Source of the DNA: Branchiostoma floridae
Taxonomy: Eukaryota; Chordata; Leptocardii; Amphioxiformes; Branchiostomatidae
Assembly (NCBI RefSeq): GCF_000003815.2
Contig: NC_049980.1
Coordinates: 15,470,154-15,515,148 of the forward strand
Length of the DNA stretch: 44,995 nucleotides
Direction of reading: 5' to 3'
The notes under the pieces were generated by a model. The model made no database searches. It saw nothing but the letters and a program-made list of their open reading frames with translations, and was not told the origin of the DNA. The first letter of the stretch is position 1. Each line of letters opens with the position of its first letter. The position numbers were made by a program, and so were the translations under genes. Below are positions 22,447 to 32,270 of the stretch, piece after piece.

Positions 22447-22992
22447 TAAAAATAATATCAGAGGCAATAAAAATGATGACGTCATCAATTTGGCCCCCCA
22501 AAAATCAGATTTAGAATTCTTTAATGCCCATCTATCAACATTCGTTACGGCTCCATTCTTTCTTGATTCATTAATAAGAAAACAGTTGAAGGTCAAAATG
22601 CCAATTTAGCCAACCGAGATACCTTAATGTTGCTTGTTTCCTCTTTCCTCAGAGTTTCACGATAGATAATCAAACATAATTTGTTCTGAATGTTCTACTT
22701 CACATCTGTTCATTTTGAAACATAACTTTGCTATCAAAATGTTTCTTGCACAGATACATTAGACTCAAGATCCTCTGAGGATACTACCAGTGCTCAAAAT
22801 TCATTTTTGGGCAACTAAACTCAGAAATTGATGCTGCACAGAAAAACATTTCCTGACACTTGAATGTCCAGAATGGTACATATAAGTGTATCAGTTTCAC
22901 AGCACCAATTTTGGGCCCTGTGCATTAAGTACACATTTCGAGCACTGGTTACTTATGAAACGTCATGTCTGGGTAGCCCTGTGACTACTAAC

Positions 22993-25900
22993 CTGTCTGT
23001 CAGCTGGTTGGTGGCAGTTTGGACATACTGTAACCTTCCATCATTCACATCCTGCTGAGTAAAGCTTGTCATTCTTTCATCTTCTGACACAGCTTCATCT
23101 CCTTGGTAGTCAAAGTCTGTAAAGGCTTCTATCAGTTCCAGGTATCCAAACTTTGGTGCCTCAGTAACAGTAAAGACAATCTCCTGTGGCGTGCTGTCGG
23201 GATGTGTCACACTTAAAATCTGGCTGGTTATAATGGCTGGTTTCCCTTCTTTTACCACAAGAGGTTTTAAAGAGCCAACCTTTGGTGGCTTTTGGTAACT
23301 CGCCAAGAAAGCTCTGACCTTGAAGTTGCCTTTGACCTCTGTTCCTTTGACCTTTATGGTAAAGTTGAAGTCATCCCTGAGCCCATCTCCATCTGAATGT
23401 TTGTACACAATCCTTGTTTCATATAAATCCATTTGTGTGAACTCTGTTACCTTTTTACCATCCTTCTCCAGCCTACCCTCAGCAGGACCAGAAGTGACCA
23501 CGTACACTACATCAGCTCTGTCCGCATTGATGTTCGTTACAGCTGCCAAATTATCTGACGTGATTGCCAATCTATTTCCCTTCTGTACAACAATTCCTGT
23601 GTTGTTCACAATGGAAATGAATGGACTTGATGCACGTACCTCAAGTAGCCCCGTGGAGTAAAACTGACCGTCAGTTACACGTATCACCCCCCTGCCGTAC
23701 GCTGAACCACTGTGTCTGAAGATCACTCTTCTCTGCTCTAAATCCAGCTGGGTGAATGTAGCTATAGGTGTATTTGTGTCATTGGTATAAACCACTTTTC
23801 CATTGGGAATTCCCAGTAGAAAGTACAAAAGTTTTGAGTCGTCATACCCAGAGTCTGGGTCAGTATACTTCAACTCGTTCGTCGTTATCAGTTTTTCCCC
23901 TTCTGTGACCACCTGCACCACCTTGTTTACAATGCGTTCTGGTGCCTGATCATTTTTCAGCTTTACGGAAATCAGGAATGTGTCATTGTAAGTGGACTTG
24001 GCAGGTCCGGCAACAGGGACTGCTTGGAAAGAAAAGAAATCATCCCCACTTTCTGAATCATCATGGATGTACAATACAGCCTGATTGGCAATGTCCTGAT
24101 TGGTGAACCTCTGGACCTTATCTATGGCAACCTCTCCAGACTTAGGATCAATCAACTGTAGCTTCCCATGTTTTGGACCTCTGGTTACAGCATAACGAAA
24201 CCTATCAGTGTTCAAGGTTTCTACTTTGAGAAACACGGGTTTGATAAGTTTGCCTTCTCCTTCGGACACAACCATGCCTGTGTTGGTTACAAAAATACTG
24301 TCACGGTCGGGAATGTATGAGATATTGAACTGAAAGAGAGAAGACACTGCACCGTAGGCAGAAATTTGAAAAACAAATGAATCACTAATCTCTGTCCTTA
24401 CAGTACTCTCAAGGGCATAGGACACTCTCTCTTCTTCTATGTCAAGTTGTGAGAAGTTAGTTCTTTCTGATACCACCTCTTTTGAGTTTCCAAACACTCT
24501 CTGTAGCTCTCCCTTCTCAGGATTTTTCACCACAGTGTAGAAAACATTATCTGGGTCAAAGGAGGCAATATTCTCCAGGACTGTCAGAAGATTCCTACTA
24601 GAAAGTGCTTTCTCTCTGATATGCTTTAACACCAATTGCTCATTCTGCATGAGTTTGATTTTAACAGGAGGTATTCTGACATCAAAATCAAATTCTTCAC
24701 TCTTCACCCCCGTGCAGGTTGCTGTGAAAGTAAAGCTGTCTGTGGCTAACTTGTTCTTCACAAGGAGAGGGTCCAAGCTGTAGTATCGGACCTTCTTCCT
24801 CTGCATGTTCTTCTGTGTGAAGGATGTAACTGGTCTCCAAACACCATCTGACTGCAACCTCTGCAACTCACCTTGCTGTGGCGCCTTGACGATATCATAC
24901 CTAATTGGCAAATCCTGCTCTGGTGAGTTGGTTTCGAATGACAGAATGTCAGGTGTGATGAAAGAGAAGTCTCCATGGATGACCTCCACACCCAGGTTGA
25001 CTTTTTCCTTCAGTTCTAAATCTAATGCAATAATACGCAATACTGCAGTACTACTAACTTTGTCTTTGTCACTCACTCGGAGGGCCAGCCTCGAGTGTTT
25101 TGGTCCCTGATGTACATAAGAGATTTTGCCCAAGTTTATGTCTTCCTGAGTAAAAGTGTCAATACTTACACCTGGATTGTCTGACCGTTCCAAGTAACCA
25201 GTGTTGTCCTGCTGCACAGGACTGTTAAGGACAGAGAAGACAAGTGTTGAAGACTCTGAATCAGGATCTTCTGCTGATAACACCTCTGGAGTCACAGTCC
25301 TTTTGGTGTTCTGAATCAGTGAGAACACATTGTCTGGATCTGTTGGCAAGTTTATTTCTGGGGCGTCATTAGTTGGAGTGATTTCTATCTTTATCACATA
25401 CCCCTCCTCACGAAGCAGGGAGGGTGGAACTTTGTCTTCATTGGCTAGAAAGAACAGTCTGAAGTGAATCCTGTCCTTTCTGGTCTCAGTTCCATCGTGT
25501 TCATAGTAAATAAACGCGTTTTCTAGGTCCAAAAGGGTGAATTGTTGGCTTGCTGTCCTTCCAGCAACATTCTGACCAATTTTTCCATGCTTTGGTGGCT
25601 TTATAACTCTGATAAGAACTCCAGAATACCGAATGCCAATGCTCTTGAGATCAACATTGATCATGATGTTGTCAGTACTAAGACTAGCTTGCCCGCCTTC
25701 TTCCACAGAAAGAGGATTTATTGTCATATAGCTGTCCGAAATTTCTGCACGGGCCTCTTCCTGTGAAACTGTGGAGGACATTACAGTTGTTGGTACAGTT
25801 GGAAACTCAGGAGTAGCACATACGATGTCCAGACTCTCTGTAGCAAGCGCGTCCCGCAATGTGACTTCACGTTTGTTGATCTTTAGTCTTCANNNNNNNN

Positions 25901-26903
25901 NNNNNNNNNNNNNNNNNNNNNNNNNNNNNNNNNNNNNNNNNNNNNNNNNNNNNNNNNNNNNNNNNNNNNNNNNNNNNNNNNNNNNNNNNNNNNNNNNNNN
26001 NNNNNNNNNNNNNNNNNNNNNNNNNNNNNNNNNNNNNNNNNNNNNNNNNNNNNNNNNNNNNNTCAATAGTCAACTCAAAGAATGTCGCTGTAAACCTAAA
26101 CTCTATGCTGTGCCATACTCCATCGCTAATGTAATATTTGGATGCAAATTCAATCATTCCATTTCCCTTGTCCATTAGGATGTTCACCCGACCTCCATTA
26201 AGTTCCAATGCGATGAAGTCAGAACTGAGAGGTGCACCAGAGCCGTACAGTAAAATCCCACTCTTGGCAACAGTCTTGAACACGCATTCAAAGGAGCCAG
26301 ACTCTACAGAACTCCACTTTTCCAGGGCAATATAGGATGTGTCACTTAAAAAAGACACAGGGTCTTCTGACGTCACGAAGAATTCCCTGCTGCAACCAGA
26401 TGTGACGCCTGAAACTATCCTTTCCTCGCTCGACACAAGGGAGCTAAGCAAATTATAGCCGTTGAACGTTGCATCAGAAATACATCCTCTGAAAGGCTGT
26501 GACGAACTGAGGTAGCGTGAGTGGTGTGTCCCGTCCCCGCCCACATAAAAGCCATTGTGGATGTTCAGTTCGTAGAACCCCACCGGCGTGTTCACTGTTG
26601 ATGTGTACGTTTGGTCCACGATCAACGACACCTTCTCGGCCTGCCGTTTCACCTTGACCTCGTGCCACTCTAGGTCGTTGACCCTAATGCCAGGTCTGGA
26701 CTCCTGAAGCACCTCCCCTCCTCCCAGATCTATCCTGATCCTGACCCTCCCGGCGTTCAGCTCCACAATGAGATAGTCGGTTTTCCCCTCGGCCAGCAGG
26801 ACCAGGCCGTTCCTCTGGCTGGTGCGGAAGCGGAGGTAGCAGTCTGTCTGGCTGTTGGCATCATCAATCTTCACGTGGATGTGGTCAGCACCGTAGAAAG
26901 AGG
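22993..26903 (-). CDS. cspg4: CSPG4-like exon: two laminin G domains and CSPG repeats 1-8 (contains assembly gap)
   Basis: The acceptor is a pyrimidine-rich tract ending CATCACAG just above 26903. The exon opens with the last two bases of an Ala codon, then reads SFYGADHIHVKI. Laminin G domain 1 covers about residues 1-172, with FYVGGDGTHHSRYL and the closing cysteines in RGCISDATFNG and SGCS. Laminin G domain 2 starts at about residue 183 (SDTSYIALEKW) and runs into the N gap. After the gap come the end of that domain (SLDIVC) and eight CSPG repeats, each closed by an FTQxDL-like motif and a V-x-Y-x-H block, for example FTLLDLENAFIYYEHDGTE, FTQEDINLGKISYVHQG and FTNQDIANQAVLYIHDDSE. The donor is GACAG|GTTAGT at 22992, leaving two bases of an Arg codon. 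With the gap taken as about 57 codons the exon is about 3.9 kb, comparable to the giant exon of vertebrate CSPG4. An in-frame TGA abuts the gap edge (25890-25892), and the N run of 170 does not keep frame, so either an intron or an assembly fault sits in the gap. Confidence 0.9.
25893..26062. other. Assembly gap (170 N) inside the proteoglycan exon
   Basis: The gap removes the second half of laminin G domain 2. The reading frames on the two sides do not match for exactly 170 bases; a length of 169 or 172 would. The N count is therefore an estimate, or an intron is hidden in it. Confidence 0.99.
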
Positions 26904-27126
26904 CTGTGATGAAAAAAGACATGCAAAGAATTAGACATGATAATGGCTTTTATTTGGCTTTACAGACCTAGCAGGGATCCCCAATTGGGCTCTGAATTTC
27001 TCTGACATTCACATTTTATATAACACAAACATTACTGAGACATTTATAATTGGAAGATTGAATGATGTGACAAACTAAAACATAAGGTCCACCTGGCAAA
27101 TGTGACTACTTTTTGCTAGTCCCTTC

Positions 27127-27264
27127 AGGTGGTGTCTCACTGCACTTGGGGCACCTGTGCGGTACTGCGGGGTTTGTTCACTGCAGCACTGTTGTGTTAT
27201 TTTGGACATTTTTTTTACAAATGCATTGCTGCACTGGTGCCCCAAGTGCAGTGAGATACCACCT
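27127..27264. mobile_element. Small inverted-repeat element, 138 bp
   Basis: AGGTGGTGTCTCACTGCACT + TGGGGCACC at the left is repeated inverted at the right (AGGTGGTATCTCACTGCACT + TGGGGCACC read from the other strand). The terminal repeats are about 34 bp with a few mismatches. The flanks TTC and TTA could be a worn 3-bp duplication. It is a typical MITE without coding capacity. Confidence 0.82.
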
Positions 27265-27316
27265 TTAGATAACTTTTCCCATTCCCATTTTCCACATGTA
27301 ATAACCCTGCCTTATA

Positions 27317-27778
27317 TAATGACAATGACAATGACAATGATCTTTATTTGCATGACCTTGCCCATATGGGCTAAATGCAGTACCGTTACATAAAACTTTG
27401 CTGTAAAGAATCTTTACAGTGGCATTGGGAGAGACAAAACAACTAAGGCTATGCTACACTATAAGTACATCTATCGTTTACAAAATAGTCAAATATGTAA
27501 TGCTATACTATTCTACAATTTACATGTCTCTTTTCTCTTCTTGAAACAAGTGTATATGAATTCACAGAGTTTTTGCAGTACAATGTTGTCAGATGATTTC
27601 ATTATGTATACAAAAAGCTCATCTTTTACTAACTGTTTAGCTCGTGTATCAAAATTCAGGGCATTAATAAAAGAATTACGTATATCACTATATAACTCAC
27701 ACTCCAATACAAAATGAACTTCATTTTCAATATCTTTGGCGTTACAATAGTGACTACCTGTCCGCACACATGACGACT
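27317..27778 (-). mobile_element. 5'-truncated non-LTR retrotransposon, 3' end of ORF2 and tail
   Basis: On the minus strand, an open frame from about 27776 to 27513 reads CVRTGSHYCNAKDIENEVHF, then VLECELYSDIRNSFINALNF, and ends with EFIYTCFKKRKETCKL and a stop. The C-x-x...C...H...C spacing with IENEVHF-LEC and a final FI-x-x-CF-x-x-R-K is the C-terminal region of reverse transcriptase proteins of CR1/L2-like retrotransposons common in invertebrate deuterostomes. A 3' untranslated part follows. It contains GGGCAAGGTCATGCAAATAA and ends in AGATCATTGTCATTGTCATT, a (TCATTG)n tail. All upstream domains (endonuclease, RT core) are lost by 5' truncation. Confidence 0.82.
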
Positions 27779-29994
27779 AGATTTCCTCAGTCCCTCAAGT
27801 GTTCTTCTTGGGCAGTTTTGACTGTTCAGATGTTCACAGTTTAATATGTATCACAGGTTATGAACAGTTGTGCCATGTACACCCCAAGGCAAGGCAAATA
27901 TTTTTCTTCAAGAAATTCTTGACTCTTTCACAACACTTTGAGAGCTGATATGCAAATTACCAAGACCAAAACCTTCACACACAGCAAAAGACAATCTACT
28001 GTCCAAGAATATGGATCATGGTTTTATCTGTAATAAAGGAAGTTCCCTGTACAAAGTCCCAAGGTGACCAAAGGTCATCTTCCCCCAGGTGTGGGAGGAA
28101 GGAATTCAATCATTCACCCATTATAAGATCACCAAGATTGGTCAAGGAAGTGCCAAGGAAATCACTCAGCAAGAAATATCTTTCAAAACCCTTAATTGGG
28201 CAGTAAACCCCAAGGACAGGTTCAGCTTTACAAAGACCAGCTGCTTAAGTCCAGAGGAAGCCATTGCCAACATAAATCAGCTGCAACCAGCTACAACAGG
28301 ACCCGATTGTTACAATACAAAACACAGGCACTTACAATAAGCAAAGTTCTCCTTAGCTTTTCTGTACAAATGTTTTGTGGTGATTTTAAGTTGGCAGCTA
28401 AGATGTCATTGTTAGTCATCATGAACATTTCTTTAAATAAAAAAAACTGCAAACAATTCCTCTTTTACAGTAAAGGTATAATTTGATTTTTATCCATGGT
28501 GATGGTTTGATGGTAGGTGCCCAGAGTCCTGGCGCAGGATACAAAATTTAAATGTATGATATTGTAGAAATGGTTGAAATTTGGGACAGCTCTGGAATGA
28601 ATCACCTGGACTGAGATGTCTATAGCCTACAAATGATTATTAATTGCTGTTCTGGACTCAGGCCATCAAAGTATTTCTTGGAGGAATCTTAACTACCGGG
28701 TATCATATATGGGACAGAGTGGGACATATATAGTGGTATGACTAATGAGGCCCAACAGGCAATACCAGGCTGTTGCAGAGAAAATGTAACCATGTCAGCA
28801 ACACATGCCCCTATGTTATAAAATCAATTAACAATAATTCAGCAAGGAAACCCATGATTCAGGACATAAATTTGACCTTGAACAGGGTCCAAGGTTAAAC
28901 CTGAAACTCATTTATCCTCTTCTTAATGATGTGCAGGTATGGAGAGCACCATCCAATCTGTCTGGGTCACAGATGATAAATGATCTATCTTGTATATACT
29001 TTACTGCATCCTGTCAGTAATTGCTAACAACTGAAAGATAGATGTATTGGGTCGAAAAAGTGCACTAAAAGCAATTCATTTGCTACCTAATCAGTTTGTA
29101 TGCCACCTAAACAAGACAATTTTATTGCCATCAAAAACTAAAACATTTATGTCATATTTGTTTGATATACCCTTCATAATGGAGCAATGCACCATTATTG
29201 TAAGTCTGTGTAATCTATGTAATCTCAAGGGATGTTTCATAAGACTGTCTTTTATATAATATTGGAAAAAGCATTTTCAACCTATCAAGTTACCTCATAC
29301 ATGTATATTCATTGGTTATGCTAGTAAGCTTATCACAAGAATGTACAAGTGCCTGACATGATAACAGGTAGCCTTAACAAATGTGAAAGTAAAAGAAAGT
29401 GATCTCAAACCAAAGTTTAACTCAAGGAACTTAATGCTATTCTTCCACTGGTTATGACAGGGAAGACAGAAGTTTTGTCCATGAACTATAATTATTATAG
29501 GATAATACAATGTACAGGTTAATTGGGGTACTGGGGAAATTCGGCTAACTCTTTTGGTTGGACCAGTACAATATGACAGTGGACCACAGCTGCAACCCTT
29601 TCACGAATGTATGCTCATTGTGACTGCAGAATTATATACCTGGCTGATTCACAAAGTCTTGTTAGGTGGTGAAGGGGTTTGGCTGGACTTGAAGGAGTAG
29701 TATCAGGGGTAACATAGGGGAGATTCCTGTATATGCCTTTAAGTTTGCAGTTATTTCATTTCTGAAGAGAAAATGAAGTGCTCATGGTGGCTTTAAGTTT
29801 GTGATAACACTTAAGTCACATACTGTACAGTAATGGAAACATTAGTGGTTTTAAGTTTGCTGAAAAGAAAACTGCAAAATTTCAAGAATTACAGTAATAT
29901 GGCACTGAGTACTCAGATAAGTTAAAATCACAAAGATCATATGGTCGAACTTGAACTTATGCTTAGAAGTACTAATCATCAAGTGAGCTAAGTT

Positions 29995-30042
29995 AACCAA
30001 CCGACTGACCAACCGACTGACAAACCAACCAACCTACCAACT
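29995..30042. repeat. ACCAACCGACTG-type short tandem repeat
   Basis: AACCAACCGACTG is repeated with variations (ACCAACCGACTGACAAACCA and ACCAACC). Confidence 0.75.
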
Positions 30043-30446
30043 AAACGTACTTCAGTGAAAGTATAATAAGCTTATAGGTGAAATGGTGAATACATAACCC
30101 TTTCTGTCTGCAGCTGCATTGTAAACATGTATGTCATCGAGCTCTGTGAAAACAGAGAATGACAGACGCAGGTGTACTTTTCCAAAACGTAATTTTGGGA
30201 ATCAAGGAGCACACGTGTAATACATCCCCTCCTATCACTTTGCTATAAACAGAAGCACCAGGACATTCTCCTGTGCCAGAAGAAGCATTGATCTTGGAAT
30301 GTTATAAGACATTCTGGACTTGTGCCAACACCCCTCATGCTGGACAGGTCTTTCCATTTGTGTTAGGATGCTCATGCCATACGTAAGTGGCCTCTGTCAA
30401 CTATAGTATTTGTGCATGCCACATCATCATTAGCTTTTACTTTCAG

Positions 30447-30568
30447 CAGCTGATATTAATGAAGGTTTCATGAAAGACATTAGTCTTCAAGCTGCAACAA
30501 AGCTTCTTATAGAAAGGGAAATGGAAGGTCCTCACCCAAATGCCATCATGGTTGACCTTTCGTCTCAG
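30447..30568 (+). CDS. Candidate internal coding exon of an unidentified plus-strand gene
   Basis: A strong acceptor TAGCTTTTACTTTCAG precedes 30447 and a good donor TCTCAG|GTAAAG follows 30568. The 122 bases are open in one frame only: two bases completing a codon, then 40 codons beginning ADINEGFMKDISLQAATKLL and ending GPHPNAIMVDLSSQ, phase 0 at the donor. The peptide has a balanced, charged, protein-like composition with a helix-like N-terminal half. I do not recognise the family. It lies on the strand opposite the proteoglycan gene. It could belong to a nested or overlapping gene, or be a remnant of a retrotransposed or duplicated exon. If the neighbouring CAG is used instead, the exon starts at 30450 without changing frame. 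Confidence 0.45.
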
Positions 30569-30739
30569 GTAAAGGTTACTGGAGGAAGAACTAGAGCACA
30601 GAGGGTCTCCAAGAACAACTATCCATATCTAATCTGAGTTTAAAACTCTCATTCCAGCATCAGTAAATAATTTCATCATGTTGGTAGATTTATGGAATCA
30701 ATTGATTGAAATCAATCTCATTCTATCAGCCAATAATTC

Positions 30740-30760
30740 ACTCTCTCTCTCTCTCTCTCT
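30740..30760. repeat. CT microsatellite
   Basis: About ten perfect CT units. Confidence 0.9.
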
Positions 30761-31038
30761 ACATGTATTTCTAATTTTTTTCCCCACAGTTATTTTCAGG
30801 TGCCAAACATGTTCCATTATCACTGTAAATAACTACCGGTACACAGGGTCCCCTAGTCTATAGTGAAAAAATACATTGATTTTGTGATCCTACTGTCTAT
30901 ATATATACAATTTGCATGGCTAAGTTGTCACAATCAGGGGGAAGTTCTGCCCTATAAGCAATTTGCATACATTACAGAACTTCATTGTACATACATGTAG
31001 TGTACATGCTGAAAGTAATACAAAAGGGTAAGTTATCA

Positions 31039-31058
31039 ATGAATGAATGAATGAATGA
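31039..31058. repeat. ATGA tetranucleotide repeat
   Basis: Perfect (ATGA)5. Confidence 0.9.
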
Positions 31059-31803
31059 TCAATAACATATAATAAAAACAGAGTTAGTTATCTTGGTCAC
31101 AAAATTTGGGCAGGCCAGGCTGATGCATTGCCTTTACACCACAACCGAGTCCACATGCAGGTCTGTAATATAGTACATGTCTATACAATCATGAATAGAA
31201 AGTATCTACCAATTTCAAATCAATTCAATGGTTGAAGGTTAAAAGAAATTTCTGGTTGCCACATAGGATTGCCATTATTGGCTTTGCATGAAAGAGGTCT
31301 TGATAGCTTTTCATGCACAACAGATGACAGGATAAATGGATGATATTGGCTCCTCAGTTGATTATGATATTAATTGTACTATGCTATAATTTGCTGAAGC
31401 TATAATTTACTGTTGTGGTGTTTAGACACACCCAATGATACATTACCCACTATCCTAGCCACAGTAAAACTGGTATTTGCGGCAATGATCAAATAAATCA
31501 GTGGTGAACTTTATTTTGAGAAGCAAACCTAAGCTGCCACATGGCTCCTCCATAAATTGCTCGCCATAAACAGGTTTAGTGCCCTGACTGACTACAGCTT
31601 TTATTTCTGATGCCTAAGATCAAAAAACAATTTGCATTCAAGAACGAGCCAAGGCTGTAAGCTCCACCTTCAGGACAGACCTAGAGGTACCAGCAGTGTC
31701 CAGGTACCCAGCTCAACGGTTTACCATATGTATCCTCTGTCTGGCTGTGGTAGTGTACAATATGGATATTATATGTTGGTGATGAGATTTTTATTTTGGC
31801 TAA

Positions 31804-32267
31804 GGCCACGTTGATTTGATTATATGGATGACATCCGCGCTCGCACCAATTTTCGGCCATTTCCAAAAAAAAAAAAAGTTTTTGACCACACAATAAATTG
31901 TGCAAAGCAGCTGTAAAATGAGCAAAAATATTCCGTAGATTGAAAAAAAAAGTATCAGAAAACAGATAACTAATGCCATATATAGAATGCCAAAATGAAT
32001 CTAAAGTTAAAGAATAAGATGTGAAAGGACGGAAAGAAAAAAAATCTATTGTTGGTTGGGGGAGGTACCAGTACAGAAAATTCAGGTCCAGAGGATCATG
32101 GTATACCATACTATGTGTGTTTAGTCCTATGTTCAACCTTCCTGGCCACTTTGATTTCATACTGAAGGCAACTTATTTTTTTGGCCAAACTTTTTTTTTA
32201 TTCGCTCGCTCGCATCAGTTTTGGAGTTCCCGGAGGATGTCATCCATATAATCAAACCAACATGGCC
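31804..32267. mobile_element. Non-autonomous PIF/Harbinger-like element, 464 bp, TAA duplication
   Basis: The ends GGCCACGTTGATTTGATTAT and, inverted, GGCCATGTTGGTTTGATTAT continue as ATGGATGACATCC: terminal repeats of 33 bp with two mismatches. TAA flanks both sides (31801-31803, 32268-32270), fitting the TWA target preference. Subterminal GCGCTCGCACC and GCTCGCTCGCATCAG are also related in inverse. The 159-codon minus-strand frame that crosses the left end is a by-product of A/T tracts, not a gene. Confidence 0.87.
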
Positions 32268-32270
32268 TAA

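Larger units (their letters stand above)
20641..22623. mobile_element. TTAA-flanked element with 175-bp inverted arms, 1983 bp (Kolobok- or piggyBac-type)
   Basis: The left arm starts GGTATCTCGGTTGGC and the right arm ends with the inverse. The arms match for about 175 bp (20641-20815 against about 22448-22623) with few differences and share GACGTCATCATTTTTATTGC. TTAA flanks both ends (20637-20640, 22624-22627), the target duplication of piggyBac and Kolobok transposons. No transposase is left. Between the arms are a fold-back element (20816-21112) and a copy of the TGCAAAT repeat (21113-22446), so what remains may be a short inverted-repeat element enlarged by later insertions. Confidence 0.85.
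20304..22992 (-). other. Intron of the CSPG4-like gene (2.7 kb)
   Basis: Bounded by donor GTTAGT at 22992 and acceptor GCTTCCAG at 20304. Nearly three quarters of it is the 2-kb TTAA-flanked element and its nested passengers. Confidence 0.9.
16734..26903 (-). other. cspg4: CSPG4/NG2-like proteoglycan gene, central part (gene span)
   Basis: This is the span of three exons on the minus strand (26903-22993, 20303-20033, 17109-16734) of one gene. Joined, they read in one frame as two laminin G domains followed by about ten CSPG (NG2/cadherin-3 type) repeats. That is the order found in vertebrate CSPG4, a single-pass membrane proteoglycan of about 15 repeats that binds matrix and growth factors at the cell surface. 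Both introns lie in frame: codon AG|A (Arg) joins exon 1 to 2, and the 2 to 3 junction falls between codons. The signal peptide exon is missing at the 5' side, because the first exon here starts with the last two bases of an Ala codon. The last five or so repeats, the membrane helix and the cytoplasmic tail are missing at the 3' side. The family call is firm. The symbol is by homology to the vertebrate gene; a FRAS1/FREM-type gene is less likely because of the paired N-terminal laminin G domains. Confidence 0.85.
26904..30446. other. Probable first intron or 5' flank of the CSPG4-like gene
   Basis: A signal peptide exon must precede the exon at 26903. None is evident here. Includes the small inverted-repeat element at 27127-27264 and a non-LTR fragment at 27317-27778. 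An acceptor-like TCTTCCCCCAG at about 28088 followed by an open 83-codon plus frame (28089-28340) has no family resemblance and no good donor. Confidence 0.5.
30569..31800. other. No gene seen; microsatellites
   Basis: Holds a CT microsatellite and an ATGA tandem repeat, otherwise AT-rich and stop-dense. Confidence 0.6.

Noticed and set aside
23320-25110. Plus-strand open frames opposite the large proteoglycan exon
   Set aside because: They are antisense shadows of a long coding exon whose domain motifs are clear on the minus strand.
28089-28340. Plus-strand coding exon after TCTTCCCCCAG
   Set aside because: The 83-codon frame has no family resemblance and ends in a stop with no donor site; kept only as a note.
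31681-32160. 159-codon minus-strand open frame
   Set aside because: It crosses the left terminal repeat of a TAA-flanked element and consists of translated A/T tracts without any domain.
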